Shown piece by piece: positions 45,657-54,084 of a stretch of 64,000 nucleotides of DNA (its first letter is position 1; every line of letters starts with the position of its first letter). The notes below the pieces were generated by a model. The model saw only the letters and a program-made list of their open reading frames with translations. It did no database searches and was not told where the DNA came from. Location: NCBI RefSeq assembly GCF_020171805.1, contig NZ_JAIVAF010000001.1, positions 868,001 through 932,000 on the forward strand, given 5' to 3'. The DNA is from Guptibacillus algicola. GTDB taxonomy: Bacteria; Bacillota; Bacilli; Bacillales; Guptibacillaceae. The position numbers were made by a program, and so were the translations under genes.

Positions 45657-46403
45657 ATGAAACTTCGTATTCTACTAGTCGTCATGTCTCTTATTCTTGC
45701 AGGCTGTCAAACAAGTGACGATCCAAACCAAACCATTACAGTCGCAGCTGCATCGAGTTTAAGTGATGCAATGGAAGAAACAATAGAGTCATATGAAGAG
45801 ACTCATCCAGATATCGATATTTCGTTACACGTAGCGTCTTCAGGCGTATTAGCGAACCAAATCAAACAAGAAGCTCCGATCGATGTGTTTGTATCAGCAT
45901 CAAACGAACACTTTTCAGCTGTTGATAGTCTTATGGATGATACATATAGAACCGATTTGTTGACTAATGAATTAGTGGTTATTACGAAAGAGGACACAAC
46001 AGTCACGACATGGGATGACCTTTTATCCAAGAACGTTAAGAGGATTGCGATTGGAACGCCTGAAACCGTGCCGGCGGGTGCTTATGCACAAGAAGCGTTA
46101 ACATCCATGGACCTATGGAAGGATCTAGAGAGTAAGCTCATATACAGCAAGGATGTTAGACAGGTTCTTACATACGTAGAAACAGGCAATTCAGAAGCAG
46201 GAATCGTATATAGTAGTGACCTCAATGCTTCAGAGGATGTTATGATGGTTGCTAGAGTTCCGCAAGAAAACTATTCTACGATCATATATCCTGCAGGAGT
46301 TGTGAAGGGCGCACCTCAAGCTGCAGAAGAATTCTTCACCTACTTAAAAAGCGATCAAGCAATGCAAACATTCGAAGACTATGGATTTAAACGAAACGAG
46401 TGA
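45657..46403 (+). CDS. modA: Molybdate ABC transporter, substrate-binding lipoprotein
   Basis: 248 residues. Lipoprotein signal with LAGC lipobox (Cys17). ITVAAASSLSDAMEE, ASSGVLANQIKQEAPIDVFVSAS and IGTPETVPAGAYAQEAL are the ModA oxyanion-binding motifs. Overlaps modB by four bases. A Moco enzyme of the YuiH type is encoded at 61865. Confidence 0.93.
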   Translation: MKLRILLVVMSLILAGCQTSDDPNQTITVAAASSLSDAMEETIESYEETHPDIDISLHVASSGVLANQIKQEAPIDVFVSASNEHFSAVDSLMDDTYRTDLLTNELVVITKEDTTVTTWDDLLSKNVKRIAIGTPETVPAGAYAQEALTSMDLWKDLESKLIYSKDVRQVLTYVETGNSEAGIVYSSDLNASEDVMMVARVPQENYSTIIYPAGVVKGAPQAAEEFFTYLKSDQAMQTFEDYGFKRNE

Positions 46404-47071
46404 TTCACGTGCCAGCATCTTTCATTGACCCTATACTAATCTCACTAAAAATCGCTACCGTCTCAACCCTTATCGTTACGATCATTGGAATTGCGGTCAG
46501 CCGCTTCATGGCAAACCGAACGTTTCGAGGAAAAAGTATGATCGATACACTTCTTATGCTCCCTCTCGTCCTCCCTCCATCAGTAGTGGGATTCATCCTT
46601 TTAGTTGGATTTGGAGCGAGCAGCCCCGTAGGAAGATGGATCGAGACGATTTTCCAACATCCGCTCGTCTTCACATGGCAAGCTGGCGTTGTTGCCTCAA
46701 GTGTTGTGGCGTTTCCATTGATGTATCAATCCGCTCGTATAGGATTCGAATCAGTCGATTCTAATTTAGAAGATGCAGCCCGCGTTGACGGTGGTGGCAA
46801 ATGGACTGTGTTATGGACGATCTCGCTTCCCCTCTCGTTGAACGCAATTGTATCTGGCATCATTCTGAGCTTTGCTCGCGCACTAGGGGAATTTGGCGCA
46901 ACGCTCATGTTTGCTGGTAACCTCCCTGGTAAAACTCAAACGATGCCGACAGCAATCTACGTAGCAATCGATTCAGGAAAAATGGAATTAGCATGGGCAT
47001 GGGTCGCAATTACAATGCTCATATCGATGGTCATGCTTTTACTTAGCTACCGTGTAAGCGTTAGAACATAA
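46400..47071 (+). CDS. modB: Molybdate ABC transporter permease
   Basis: 223 residues, five to six helices, GTG start overlapping the modA stop. The EAA loop 'EDAARVDGGGKWTVLWTISLPLSLNAI' and the GEFGATLMFAGNLPGKTQT motif are typical of ModB. No ModC ATPase gene follows; a terminator does. Confidence 0.93.
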   Translation: MIHVPASFIDPILISLKIATVSTLIVTIIGIAVSRFMANRTFRGKSMIDTLLMLPLVLPPSVVGFILLVGFGASSPVGRWIETIFQHPLVFTWQAGVVASSVVAFPLMYQSARIGFESVDSNLEDAARVDGGGKWTVLWTISLPLSLNAIVSGIILSFARALGEFGATLMFAGNLPGKTQTMPTAIYVAIDSGKMELAWAWVAITMLISMVMLLLSYRVSVRT

Positions 47072-47083
47072 TGAGAGAAATTA

Positions 47084-47128
47084 AAGGAGACAGGAATATT
47101 CCTGTCTCCTTGGTTTTTATTATTTTTG
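47084..47128 (+). terminator. Terminator of modAB
   Basis: A perfect 28-bp palindrome (47084-47111) made of AAGGAGACAGGAAT and its complement, then TGGTTTTTATTATTTTT. Confidence 0.92.
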
Positions 47129-47254
47129 TTGGTAAAACGGATTTCCGCTTATTACTTTTCTTGTCTCATCAGTTAGCTTGAATGGTGGTTTACTCTCACC
47201 AGAACCTTTAGAGGGAACAGAGCTACCGTCGAAATGAATTGGTTTTCCATTCAT
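47120..47254 (-). CDS. 44-residue hypothetical protein
   Basis: Starts MNGKPIHFDGSSVPSKGSGE and ends ISGNPFYQQK. An AAAGGAGGAG ribosome site lies 8 bases before the ATG at 47254, and the codon use is normal, so it is likely expressed. Hydrophilic, proline/serine/glycine rich in the first half. No family recognised. Confidence 0.6.
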   Translation of the reverse strand: MNGKPIHFDGSSVPSKGSGESKPPFKLTDETRKVISGNPFYQQK

Positions 47255-47378
47255 TTTCTAACTCCTCCTTTAGATTAGTACTTCTATTTTACTTTGAATC
47301 CTAAAATAAAGGAATAGATTCCCATGTAATTTATTTCAATCCCTTTTCACTATTTAAATATAATGAATCTCAAAATGA

Positions 47379-47406
47379 AAGACGCCCCTTAGTTTAGGAG
47401 CGTCTT
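47379..47406 (-). terminator. Terminator of the AEC transporter gene
   Basis: AAGACGCCCCT pairs with AGGAGCGTCTT (one mismatch); TTTCATTTTG on the minus strand. Confidence 0.82.
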
Positions 47407-48315
47407 CTATACAAATGTCGTTGCTAAATAGATTACGACTGGCATAGTAACTAGGCTCGATAAGGTTGAGACCAATGTCGCACTCGAGACATTCTGTGGT
47501 TCAGTATGAAATTGAATAGCATACATCGTTGTATTTGCGGCGGTTGGGGTTGCTGCCATGATGATCATAATTTGTTTTGTCATCGTATCAACCGGCATCA
47601 ATAGCACGATGCCCGCTGCGATGATTGGTGCAATCATTAGTTTAAGAGAAAGAGCTGTCGAGAGCTTGCGCCAATCGATCGATTTCACTGTGATATTCCT
47701 TAGCTGCATACCTAGCGTTACCATGATGACCGGTATCGCAGCGTCTGCGATCAAATCGATCCCTCCAGCTATCGTGCCGAGAGGAATCTGTAACCATTGA
47801 AACAACAAGCCGATGATCGCGCCATACACCATTGGCATGCGCCTCACTGCTCGTAGTGCTGCTTTAAATCCATCATGATTTGGACTACCTTTCGCCGCAT
47901 AGTACACGCCGAGCGTACTCATCAATAACTGTTGAAGCACCATTAATACGATGGCTGTTTCCATTCCGACTGTCCCAAATAAAAAGAGTATGAGTGGCGT
48001 TCCATAGTTTCCATTATTCATAAATGCGCTCGAAAGCACTAGACCGCACCGCTCTGACTCTGTAAATCGATACATCCTCGATAGAATACTCACGATTACG
48101 ATCAATGCGAAACAAAGTCCAAGCATGTAAATGGAGAGATACCCATAGGATGAATCGATTTCCTGTTCATAGAACGTTCGAAACACTAAGAATGGCACCA
48201 ATACGTACAAAGCTAGATTAGAAAGAACCTTTGTCTCAAGTTTCAAAAAGCGCTGTGCAATATACCCGACGCCAAACACAAAAAAGATCGGTAACAAAAT
48301 CGTGATGATCGCCAT
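47407..48315 (-). CDS. AEC-family (auxin efflux carrier-like) transporter
   Basis: 302 residues, ten helices; 'FMNNGNYGTPLILFLFG' and 'ATPTAANTTMYAIQF' are the discontinuous-helix motifs of AEC carriers, which move carboxylates such as malate. ATG at 48315 with AAGGAG 7 bases upstream. It lies last in line with the sulfoquinovose genes but a terminator separates it, so export of sulfolactate is an attractive yet unproven role. Confidence 0.88.
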   Translation of the reverse strand: MAIITILLPIFFVFGVGYIAQRFLKLETKVLSNLALYVLVPFLVFRTFYEQEIDSSYGYLSIYMLGLCFALIVIVSILSRMYRFTESERCGLVLSSAFMNNGNYGTPLILFLFGTVGMETAIVLMVLQQLLMSTLGVYYAAKGSPNHDGFKAALRAVRRMPMVYGAIIGLLFQWLQIPLGTIAGGIDLIADAAIPVIMVTLGMQLRNITVKSIDWRKLSTALSLKLMIAPIIAAGIVLLMPVDTMTKQIMIIMAATPTAANTTMYAIQFHTEPQNVSSATLVSTLSSLVTMPVVIYLATTFV

Positions 48316-48353
48316 ACTCATTCTCCTTCACCTTTAACGTGTTCAACACTTAT

Positions 48354-48383
48354 AAAAAGGGATCCAAATATCTGGACCCCTTT
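48354..48383 (-). terminator. Terminator after the sulfolactaldehyde dehydrogenase gene
   Basis: AAAGGGATCCA (48356-48366) pairs with TGGACCCCTTT (48373-48383) with one mismatch; TTTTTATAAG follows on the minus strand. Confidence 0.8.
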
Positions 48384-48388
48384 CCTGT

Positions 48389-49822
48389 CTATCCGTTAAA
48401 CACGACGATTTTCTCTTCTGTCATCTCTTCGATCGCATAGCGTGGACCTTCTTTTCCTGTCCCGCTCTTCTTCACACCGCCGTATGGCATGTGATCAACA
48501 CGGTACCCTGACGTATCATTGATGATAAGGCCACCAACATGAACCTCATTGATTGCTTTTAGCGTAAATGCGAGGTCGTTCGTAAACAACCCTGCTTGAA
48601 GACCGTACTCCGAATCATTCACGCGTGCGATCACTTCATCCTCTGAGCGATACGTGCTCACCGCAACAACAGGACCGAAAACTTCCTGACGACAAACCTT
48701 CATGTCATCGTTTACGTTTGTGAGAATCGTAGGTTGATAGAATACACCGTCACGCTTGCCGCCGGTTTCAATCTTCGCATCCTGCTCGACCGCTTCGTTC
48801 ACCCAGCCCTCAACACGAATCGCTTCACGCTCAGCGATCATCGGCCCAATGTTCGTTGCGTCATCCATCGGATCTCCAAGTACCAGGCTCTCTGTTACTT
48901 CCTTCATTTTCTCAAGGAACGGCTCGTAAATATCTTCATGCACATACACGCGCTGAACTGAGATACAAACTTGCCCCGCATTGTTGAAGCTCTTCTGGGC
49001 AGCAAGCGTCGCTGCTGTTTCAACATCTGCATCACTATGAACGATCGTAGCCGAATTGTTTCCTAATTCAAGCGACACATTGCGAAGACCAGCTTTTTCA
49101 CGAATGTACTGACCGACACGCGGACTACCTGTAAACGTAAACATGTTCACATCCTGATTTGAGATCAACCATTCACCAACAGTCGCACCTTCACCGGTCA
49201 CAAGGTTCAACCGACCAGCAGGAAGGCCAGCTTCTTCCATGATTTCAGTTAAGATGATCGCACTTACCGGCGTTACTTCTGCCGGCTTCAATACCACGCT
49301 GTTTCCAGCTGCGATCGCAGGTCCAATTTTATGACAAACAAGGTTTAGAGGAACGTTGAATGGTGTGATCGCTGCGACAACACCGATTGGAAAACGTCTT
49401 GTGAACGCCTGACGCTTTTCAGATCCAGGAGCTGCTTCAACGGGAATGCCTTCACCGTGGATGCGTTTTGCTTCTTCAGCTGATACTTCTAGCGTGAGTG
49501 CTGCTCGGCCAACTTCACCTTTACACTCAGCAAGTGGTTTTCCAACTTCTTTTGCGAGTACTTCACCAAGCTCATCTTGACGCGCACGAAGCGCAGCCGC
49601 TGCCTTGATCAATACACTGTAGCGGTCATAAGGTGAAAAAGGTGTTTTCATTGCGTCTTTAGCCGCCTGGACTGCATCGTTTACATCCTGCTCGTCAGCT
49701 GCCGCTGTTTTCGCCGTTACTTCCTGCGTGTATTTATTAAGAACATCGTCTGTTTTTGCTTTCTCTCGCCATTCGCCATTGATGTACAAGCCATATGTAC
49801 GTACTGAAGTTTGTGTACTCAT
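48389..49822 (-). CDS. Aldehyde dehydrogenase, probable sulfolactaldehyde dehydrogenase
   Basis: 477 residues. LELGNN (Glu252) and NNAGQVCISVQ (Cys286) are the catalytic residues; TPFNVPLN and TGSPRVG bind the coenzyme. In sulfo-EMP-type pathways with this layout, an ALDH oxidises 3-sulfolactaldehyde to sulfolactate with NAD(P)+. Assignment rests on family and operon. 16 bases after the aldolase gene. Confidence 0.85.
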   Translation of the reverse strand: MSTQTSVRTYGLYINGEWREKAKTDDVLNKYTQEVTAKTAAADEQDVNDAVQAAKDAMKTPFSPYDRYSVLIKAAAALRARQDELGEVLAKEVGKPLAECKGEVGRAALTLEVSAEEAKRIHGEGIPVEAAPGSEKRQAFTRRFPIGVVAAITPFNVPLNLVCHKIGPAIAAGNSVVLKPAEVTPVSAIILTEIMEEAGLPAGRLNLVTGEGATVGEWLISNQDVNMFTFTGSPRVGQYIREKAGLRNVSLELGNNSATIVHSDADVETAATLAAQKSFNNAGQVCISVQRVYVHEDIYEPFLEKMKEVTESLVLGDPMDDATNIGPMIAEREAIRVEGWVNEAVEQDAKIETGGKRDGVFYQPTILTNVNDDMKVCRQEVFGPVVAVSTYRSEDEVIARVNDSEYGLQAGLFTNDLAFTLKAINEVHVGGLIINDTSGYRVDHMPYGGVKKSGTGKEGPRYAIEEMTEEKIVVFNG

Positions 49823-49838
49823 CGATTCATCATCCTCC

Positions 49839-50732
49839 TTAAGAAATGGTAATGACCTTTTTGTTTGTTAAAAGTTCTTCTGCCTTGTTCTGGCTACCGA
49901 ATACACGGATCTTCTCCTGAACTTTCTCTTTCATACGCTCTCGACCGCGTCCAAGCGTGCTTGCGATTACGATATCATTCGGATTCTCAGCAAATGCTTC
50001 TTGAACGCCTCTTGTAAATGCCTGACGTAGTTCTGTATCTACGTTGATCTTCGCAATTCCAAGTGAAATCGCACGCTGTACCTGCTCATCCGGTACATCT
50101 GACCCACCGTGAAGTACAACCGGGCGTTTTACTGCATCAACAATCTCTTTCAAGCGATCAAAGCGAAGGTTCGGCGTTTGTTTGTAGATGCCATGTGCTG
50201 TTCCGATCGAGACTGCAAGGTAATCAACATCCGTTGCCTCAACGAATGCGACCGCTTCTTCAGTCGTTGTGATAAGCGCATCTTTTTCATCTACTGTGAT
50301 GTCGTCTTCTGTACCACCGATCTTACCGATTTCACCTTCAGAACCGATTCCGAGCGCTCGTGCGATATCGACAACTTTTTTCGTCGTCGCTGTATTTTCT
50401 TCGAACGAGAGACCAGAGCCGTCGAACATAACGGATTGAAAGCCCATTTGAACGGCTTGCATCGTTTGTTCGAACTGACGGCTATGATCAAGGTGAATCG
50501 CAACAGGTACGTTGTATTCTTTTTCATACGTATCGATCAAGTTCTTCAACGCTTCCATTCCGAGCGTTTGAATTACTTTTTGTCCAACTTGAATCATGAT
50601 TGGAGCCTTCTCTTCATGGGCGGCCTCCAGTATCGCAACAACCGTTTCTGCGTTATGTGCGCTGAAAGCACCTACTCCGTATCCGTTTTGAAAAGCATGG
50701 TCAAGTATCGTTTTCCCATCAATAAATGGCAT
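49839..50732 (-). CDS. Class II aldolase, probable sulfofructose-1-phosphate aldolase
   Basis: 297 residues. Zinc ligands in HLDHS, AHG (around 'SIGTAHGIYK') and HGGSD; KINVDTELR is the usual phosphate-site motif. Class II fructose-bisphosphate aldolase fold. In this operon it would cleave 6-deoxy-6-sulfofructose-1-phosphate to DHAP and sulfolactaldehyde. A tagatose- or fructose-bisphosphate role is the alternative. Confidence 0.85.
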   Translation of the reverse strand: MPFIDGKTILDHAFQNGYGVGAFSAHNAETVVAILEAAHEEKAPIMIQVGQKVIQTLGMEALKNLIDTYEKEYNVPVAIHLDHSRQFEQTMQAVQMGFQSVMFDGSGLSFEENTATTKKVVDIARALGIGSEGEIGKIGGTEDDITVDEKDALITTTEEAVAFVEATDVDYLAVSIGTAHGIYKQTPNLRFDRLKEIVDAVKRPVVLHGGSDVPDEQVQRAISLGIAKINVDTELRQAFTRGVQEAFAENPNDIVIASTLGRGRERMKEKVQEKIRVFGSQNKAEELLTNKKVITIS

Positions 50733-50748
50733 GTGATATGCTCCCTTC

Positions 50749-51477
50749 TTATCGTTTCAATTCAATATGATAGTGGTACTGATCGCTTCTATATTTCGTT
50801 CTCGTATATTCGATCGGATGATCGTTCAGCCCGTAGCTAAGACGCGTCATTTCGAGTAATGCCTCTCCAGGACGGATCGCCAGCAAGTCTGCTTCATCGA
50901 TCGTCGCGTTCATCGCTGCGATACGTTCGTTTGCGCGATTTAGATAAATCTGGTCGTTCTCCAGAATTTCATAGTACTTCGCTTCATTGAGATCATGTTT
51001 CATTAAAAGCTGCCCGATTTCTTCAGGCCAGCAGCTTCGCTCGAGCGCGACCGGCGTATCATCTGAAAAACGAATTCTTTCTATTAAAAGAATTGGAGAA
51101 TCTTCTGGAACCTGAAGCATTTCCTTTTCGTGATAAAGGTTCGTTTTAAATTCAGCTCGAATTAGTTTTGAACGAGGAACAGAACCGCGCTCCATCACTT
51201 CCTCTGCGAATCCTTTTAACTGTCCGAGGTTTCCAACGAGCTGTTGCGGTTTCACGACCGTTCCTCTGCCCTGTTTCTTTTCAAGAAGGCCGTTCTGTAC
51301 GAGGACAGTGATCGCCTGGCGAATCGTTGTCCGACTTACACCAAACTCTTTAATTAGCTCCTGTTCGGTCGGAATCAATTCATTCGCTTTCCAAGAGCCG
51401 TTTTGAATACGATCGATCAAAATATCTTTTATTTGTAGGTAGAGGGCTTCGCCTTTAGTAAACTGTTCATTCGACAT
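50749..51477 (-). CDS. GntR/HutC-type regulator with UTRA domain
   Basis: 242 residues. N-terminal winged HTH (PTEQELIKEFGVSRTTIRQAITVLVQNGL), C-terminal UTRA ligand domain (SPILLIERIRFSDDTPVALE, LLEMTRLSYGLNDHPIEYT). The start overlaps the kinase stop by 11 bases and uses AAAGGAG inside the kinase gene. Very likely the regulator of the sulfoquinovose operon; candidate operator at 58644-58655. Confidence 0.9.
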   Translation of the reverse strand: MSNEQFTKGEALYLQIKDILIDRIQNGSWKANELIPTEQELIKEFGVSRTTIRQAITVLVQNGLLEKKQGRGTVVKPQQLVGNLGQLKGFAEEVMERGSVPRSKLIRAEFKTNLYHEKEMLQVPEDSPILLIERIRFSDDTPVALERSCWPEEIGQLLMKHDLNEAKYYEILENDQIYLNRANERIAAMNATIDEADLLAIRPGEALLEMTRLSYGLNDHPIEYTRTKYRSDQYHYHIELKR

Positions 51478-52630
51478 ACACTTCGTCTCCTTTTAGCGGT
51501 GGAGGATAGATTGACACATCCTCTCCTATAAGCGGCTTCAACCACTCATAGTATAGCTTCCGATTTTGGATGAACTGCTCTGGCATGACGCGTTCTCCCG
51601 CTTTTACCACAGCTTCGAGCTGTACAGGAATCATACGAGCAGCATAACGATGGTGGGAATGACGCGCGATCGAAACCATCACGTTCGATAATCCATCACG
51701 AATCCATTCTGCACCAACTCTACCTACAGTATAAGCTTCTTCACGATCGATGTCAGATACAACGGCTGAAAAACTCCGCTGATTCATTCCGAGAAGCTCT
51801 GCTCTCGTCATCACGTTGCATTCTTTTTTCAAAAAAGCTGCGATTTCATTTGAGATCCCACCAAGCACCGATCTCCCATCGACGATTTCTCGTTGCACCT
51901 GAGCGCCTTCACTCCACGTTACACCTTCACTCACAACGACTGTTGCATGGCCGAAACGCCTGAGTGCACTCGTCACTCCATCTAAAAGTGCTTCTCGCTC
52001 AAGCGGTCGTTCTGGAATCGCGATAACATGTGGTCCTTCTTCTTCATACTTTTGCAGAAGACCTGACGCTGCAGCTAGCCATCCAGCATTTCTTCCCATC
52101 GTTTCAAGGACACGTACTTTTTCAAAATTCTTCATCGATGCGAGATCGCGACTCATATCTCTTGTCGCCTGCGCAACATATCGTGCCGAACTGCCGAATC
52201 CAGGCGCATGATCCGTTTCACCGAGGTCATTGTCGACCGTTTTCGGAAGACCTATTACCTGCAACGAATAGTTCTGCTTTTTCGCCTCGCGATCAACTTT
52301 TTTCAATGCCTCCATCGTGCCGTTTCCACCGATGAATACGAGCGCATCGACACCTTCTTCTTTAAGAAGTCTGACACCTCTTTCGATATGTTCATCCGTA
52401 AGAGGAAAACGTCCTGATCCAAGACACGCACCAGGAACATCGCGATGGAGGGAAATGCTCCTCAGCATCTCCTCATCGCCTTCATAGTAGCTTCCATTCG
52501 CTAATCCTTCATATCCATTTTTGATAAACAGCAGGGAATGAGTCCGTTCGATCTCCTGTACAAACCCTGCGAGAGTAGCATTGATTACGGCCGTAGGTCC
52601 CCCGGCCTGGCCAACGGCGACCTTTCTCAT
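51467..52630 (-). CDS. Phosphofructokinase-family kinase, probable sulfofructose kinase
   Basis: 387 residues from the ATG at 52630 (GGAG 8 bases upstream). PFK fold: GQAGGPTAVINATL at the N terminus, GGNGTM where the nucleotide/Mg site normally reads GGDGS, PKTVDNDLGETDHAPGFGS with the catalytic base Asp, and ETMGRNAGW. The Asp-to-Asn change in GGD is unusual. The Lys in PKTVDND is common in PPi-dependent and some ATP-dependent PFKs, so the phosphoryl donor cannot be told. Context suggests phosphorylation of 6-deoxy-6-sulfofructose. Confidence 0.82.
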   Translation of the reverse strand: MRKVAVGQAGGPTAVINATLAGFVQEIERTHSLLFIKNGYEGLANGSYYEGDEEMLRSISLHRDVPGACLGSGRFPLTDEHIERGVRLLKEEGVDALVFIGGNGTMEALKKVDREAKKQNYSLQVIGLPKTVDNDLGETDHAPGFGSSARYVAQATRDMSRDLASMKNFEKVRVLETMGRNAGWLAAASGLLQKYEEEGPHVIAIPERPLEREALLDGVTSALRRFGHATVVVSEGVTWSEGAQVQREIVDGRSVLGGISNEIAAFLKKECNVMTRAELLGMNQRSFSAVVSDIDREEAYTVGRVGAEWIRDGLSNVMVSIARHSHHRYAARMIPVQLEAVVKAGERVMPEQFIQNRKLYYEWLKPLIGEDVSIYPPPLKGDEVYVE

Positions 52631-52644
52631 GCACCCCACTCCCT

Positions 52645-53988
52645 TCAGTTCTTTGTATAGACAGTGGTCTTTAGTCCTAGCTGTTTTCCAAGCTCTACTA
52701 ACTCGTCAGCCACATCATCATAAACGATCGCATAGTGCGGTTCGAATCCTTCTTCCATCAACCCGTACAACGTGTCATTAATTTCTGTTTCAAGTTCAAC
52801 TTCCACTGACGTTCCGTTGAAACGCTGTGGTGTATCGAGTGCGTTCCCGCGCATAACGAGAAGGCGGTAGCCCTCTGGCGTATAGCCTACTCGGAACATC
52901 GTCACGCGACCTGGCTTCAAACCAAATTCCATCGTAAAGCCGAGCTTACGGTTCGGGTGAACACCAGGCTTTGCACCTTGATCAGGATGTGCGAGGGAAT
53001 ATGCGCCAGCTCCGCAATGCCAGAACACAACAGAGTTACTTGCTTCGTTCACGTGTACCATGTCACCAAGATACGGCGCGCTACCAGTTAGCTGCTGAAG
53101 AATGAACATGGAAACAGAACCGTGGATATCTGATTCACATGACGACACAACACCATCTTCCGTGAACTGAGAAAGCGTGGAACAAGCCGCAGCTCCGAGC
53201 TCATTGAAAAAGTCCGGCCAGCAGCGGATCGCTAGCGCTGATACGTCTGCTTCATCGATCTGTTCCTGAACATATGTAGTAAACTGAGCAAAACGCTGAA
53301 CCGTTTCTTCATTGCGGTTCAGGCCGATCACCTGCTGCTCTGCTCTCTCGATCGCACCTTCCCATTTCTCACGAGGAAGCTTCACACATTCTTCAAACGC
53401 TTTGTTGAGGTCAAAGTTCTTTACCGTTACACCAAGCTGTTTATGAAGTGCTTCTTCGTCCGTTCCTGAGAAAAAGAAGCCTGGAGGATGCTCGCCGATA
53501 ACGCCGATGCGTAGGCCTTTCAAATCCTCGATGACCTTTTGAACTTTCAGCTGAACCTTTACGCGCTTTTGAACCTGCGCTTCGTCTGCATTTCCAAACA
53601 CAAAGCTGAACGGATGTTTTGCACAGCGAAGCACGTGGCTCGTGCTGTTTCCACCTGTGAGTGAGTTCAGCCTTAACCTTCCGCCAACGCTCGGCTCTCT
53701 TACAGACCAAACGATAACTGGTGCTTCTACCTTCTTAACCAGTGCTTCAACGAATTCGCCATCCGCGAACGTAACGCTTTGGTAAATGCTTGCGATGATC
53801 TCCTCACTGTTAACGGTTTCAAGGAACTTCTCAAGATCTTCTGGAGATGTGATGATCTCCTCTGGTTCGATGACGTTCTCCGTTACGCTGTGGAGAAATT
53901 CAGAGCTTTTCTTTCTCTGAACTTCCCCCGCTTCTAGGTCAAATGTTTTTCTTCCGATCGGTACGTATAAAATGCTCGTTTTTGGCAT
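52645..53988 (-). CDS. L-fucose/L-arabinose isomerase-like protein, probable sulfoquinovose isomerase
   Basis: 447 residues. 'IRCWPDFFNELGAAACSTLSQF', 'SSCESDIHGSVSMFILQQL' (Glu/Asp metal ligands) and 'VFWHCGAGAYSL' (His ligand) match the FucI/AraA fold. E. coli uses an unrelated AGE-type isomerase for this step; a FucI-like enzyme is what a Firmicute sulfo-EMP variant uses as I recall. Next to the sulfoquinovosidase, so sulfoquinovose to sulfofructose is the probable reaction. Confidence 0.82.
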   Translation of the reverse strand: MPKTSILYVPIGRKTFDLEAGEVQRKKSSEFLHSVTENVIEPEEIITSPEDLEKFLETVNSEEIIASIYQSVTFADGEFVEALVKKVEAPVIVWSVREPSVGGRLRLNSLTGGNSTSHVLRCAKHPFSFVFGNADEAQVQKRVKVQLKVQKVIEDLKGLRIGVIGEHPPGFFFSGTDEEALHKQLGVTVKNFDLNKAFEECVKLPREKWEGAIERAEQQVIGLNRNEETVQRFAQFTTYVQEQIDEADVSALAIRCWPDFFNELGAAACSTLSQFTEDGVVSSCESDIHGSVSMFILQQLTGSAPYLGDMVHVNEASNSVVFWHCGAGAYSLAHPDQGAKPGVHPNRKLGFTMEFGLKPGRVTMFRVGYTPEGYRLLVMRGNALDTPQRFNGTSVEVELETEINDTLYGLMEEGFEPHYAIVYDDVADELVELGKQLGLKTTVYTKN

Positions 53989-53993
53989 GATTG

Positions 53994-54070
53994 GTCACAA
54001 CCTTTCTTAGCTGTTCGTTACTCATACTGTATCATAAGTCATAACCTTTTAAAATAGGTAATAACCTTTT
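53994..54070. promoter_or_regulatory. Repeated motif in the sulfoquinovosidase-isomerase gap
   Basis: ATAACCTTTT occurs at 54041-54050 and 54061-54070, exactly 20 bp apart; GTCACAACCTTT (53994-54005) and GTCATAACCTTT (54039-54050) are near-identical; and ATAACCTTTG recurs at 58659-58668 near the operon promoter. Possibly an internal regulated promoter. Confidence 0.35.
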
Positions 54071-54084
54071 GTTTTTCTTTCTTA

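Noticed and set aside
50109-50840. 243-codon open frame on the plus strand opposite the aldolase gene
   Set aside because: It is the antisense of a clear class II aldolase, has no ribosome site, and its arginine/cysteine/phenylalanine-rich content is typical of a shadow frame.
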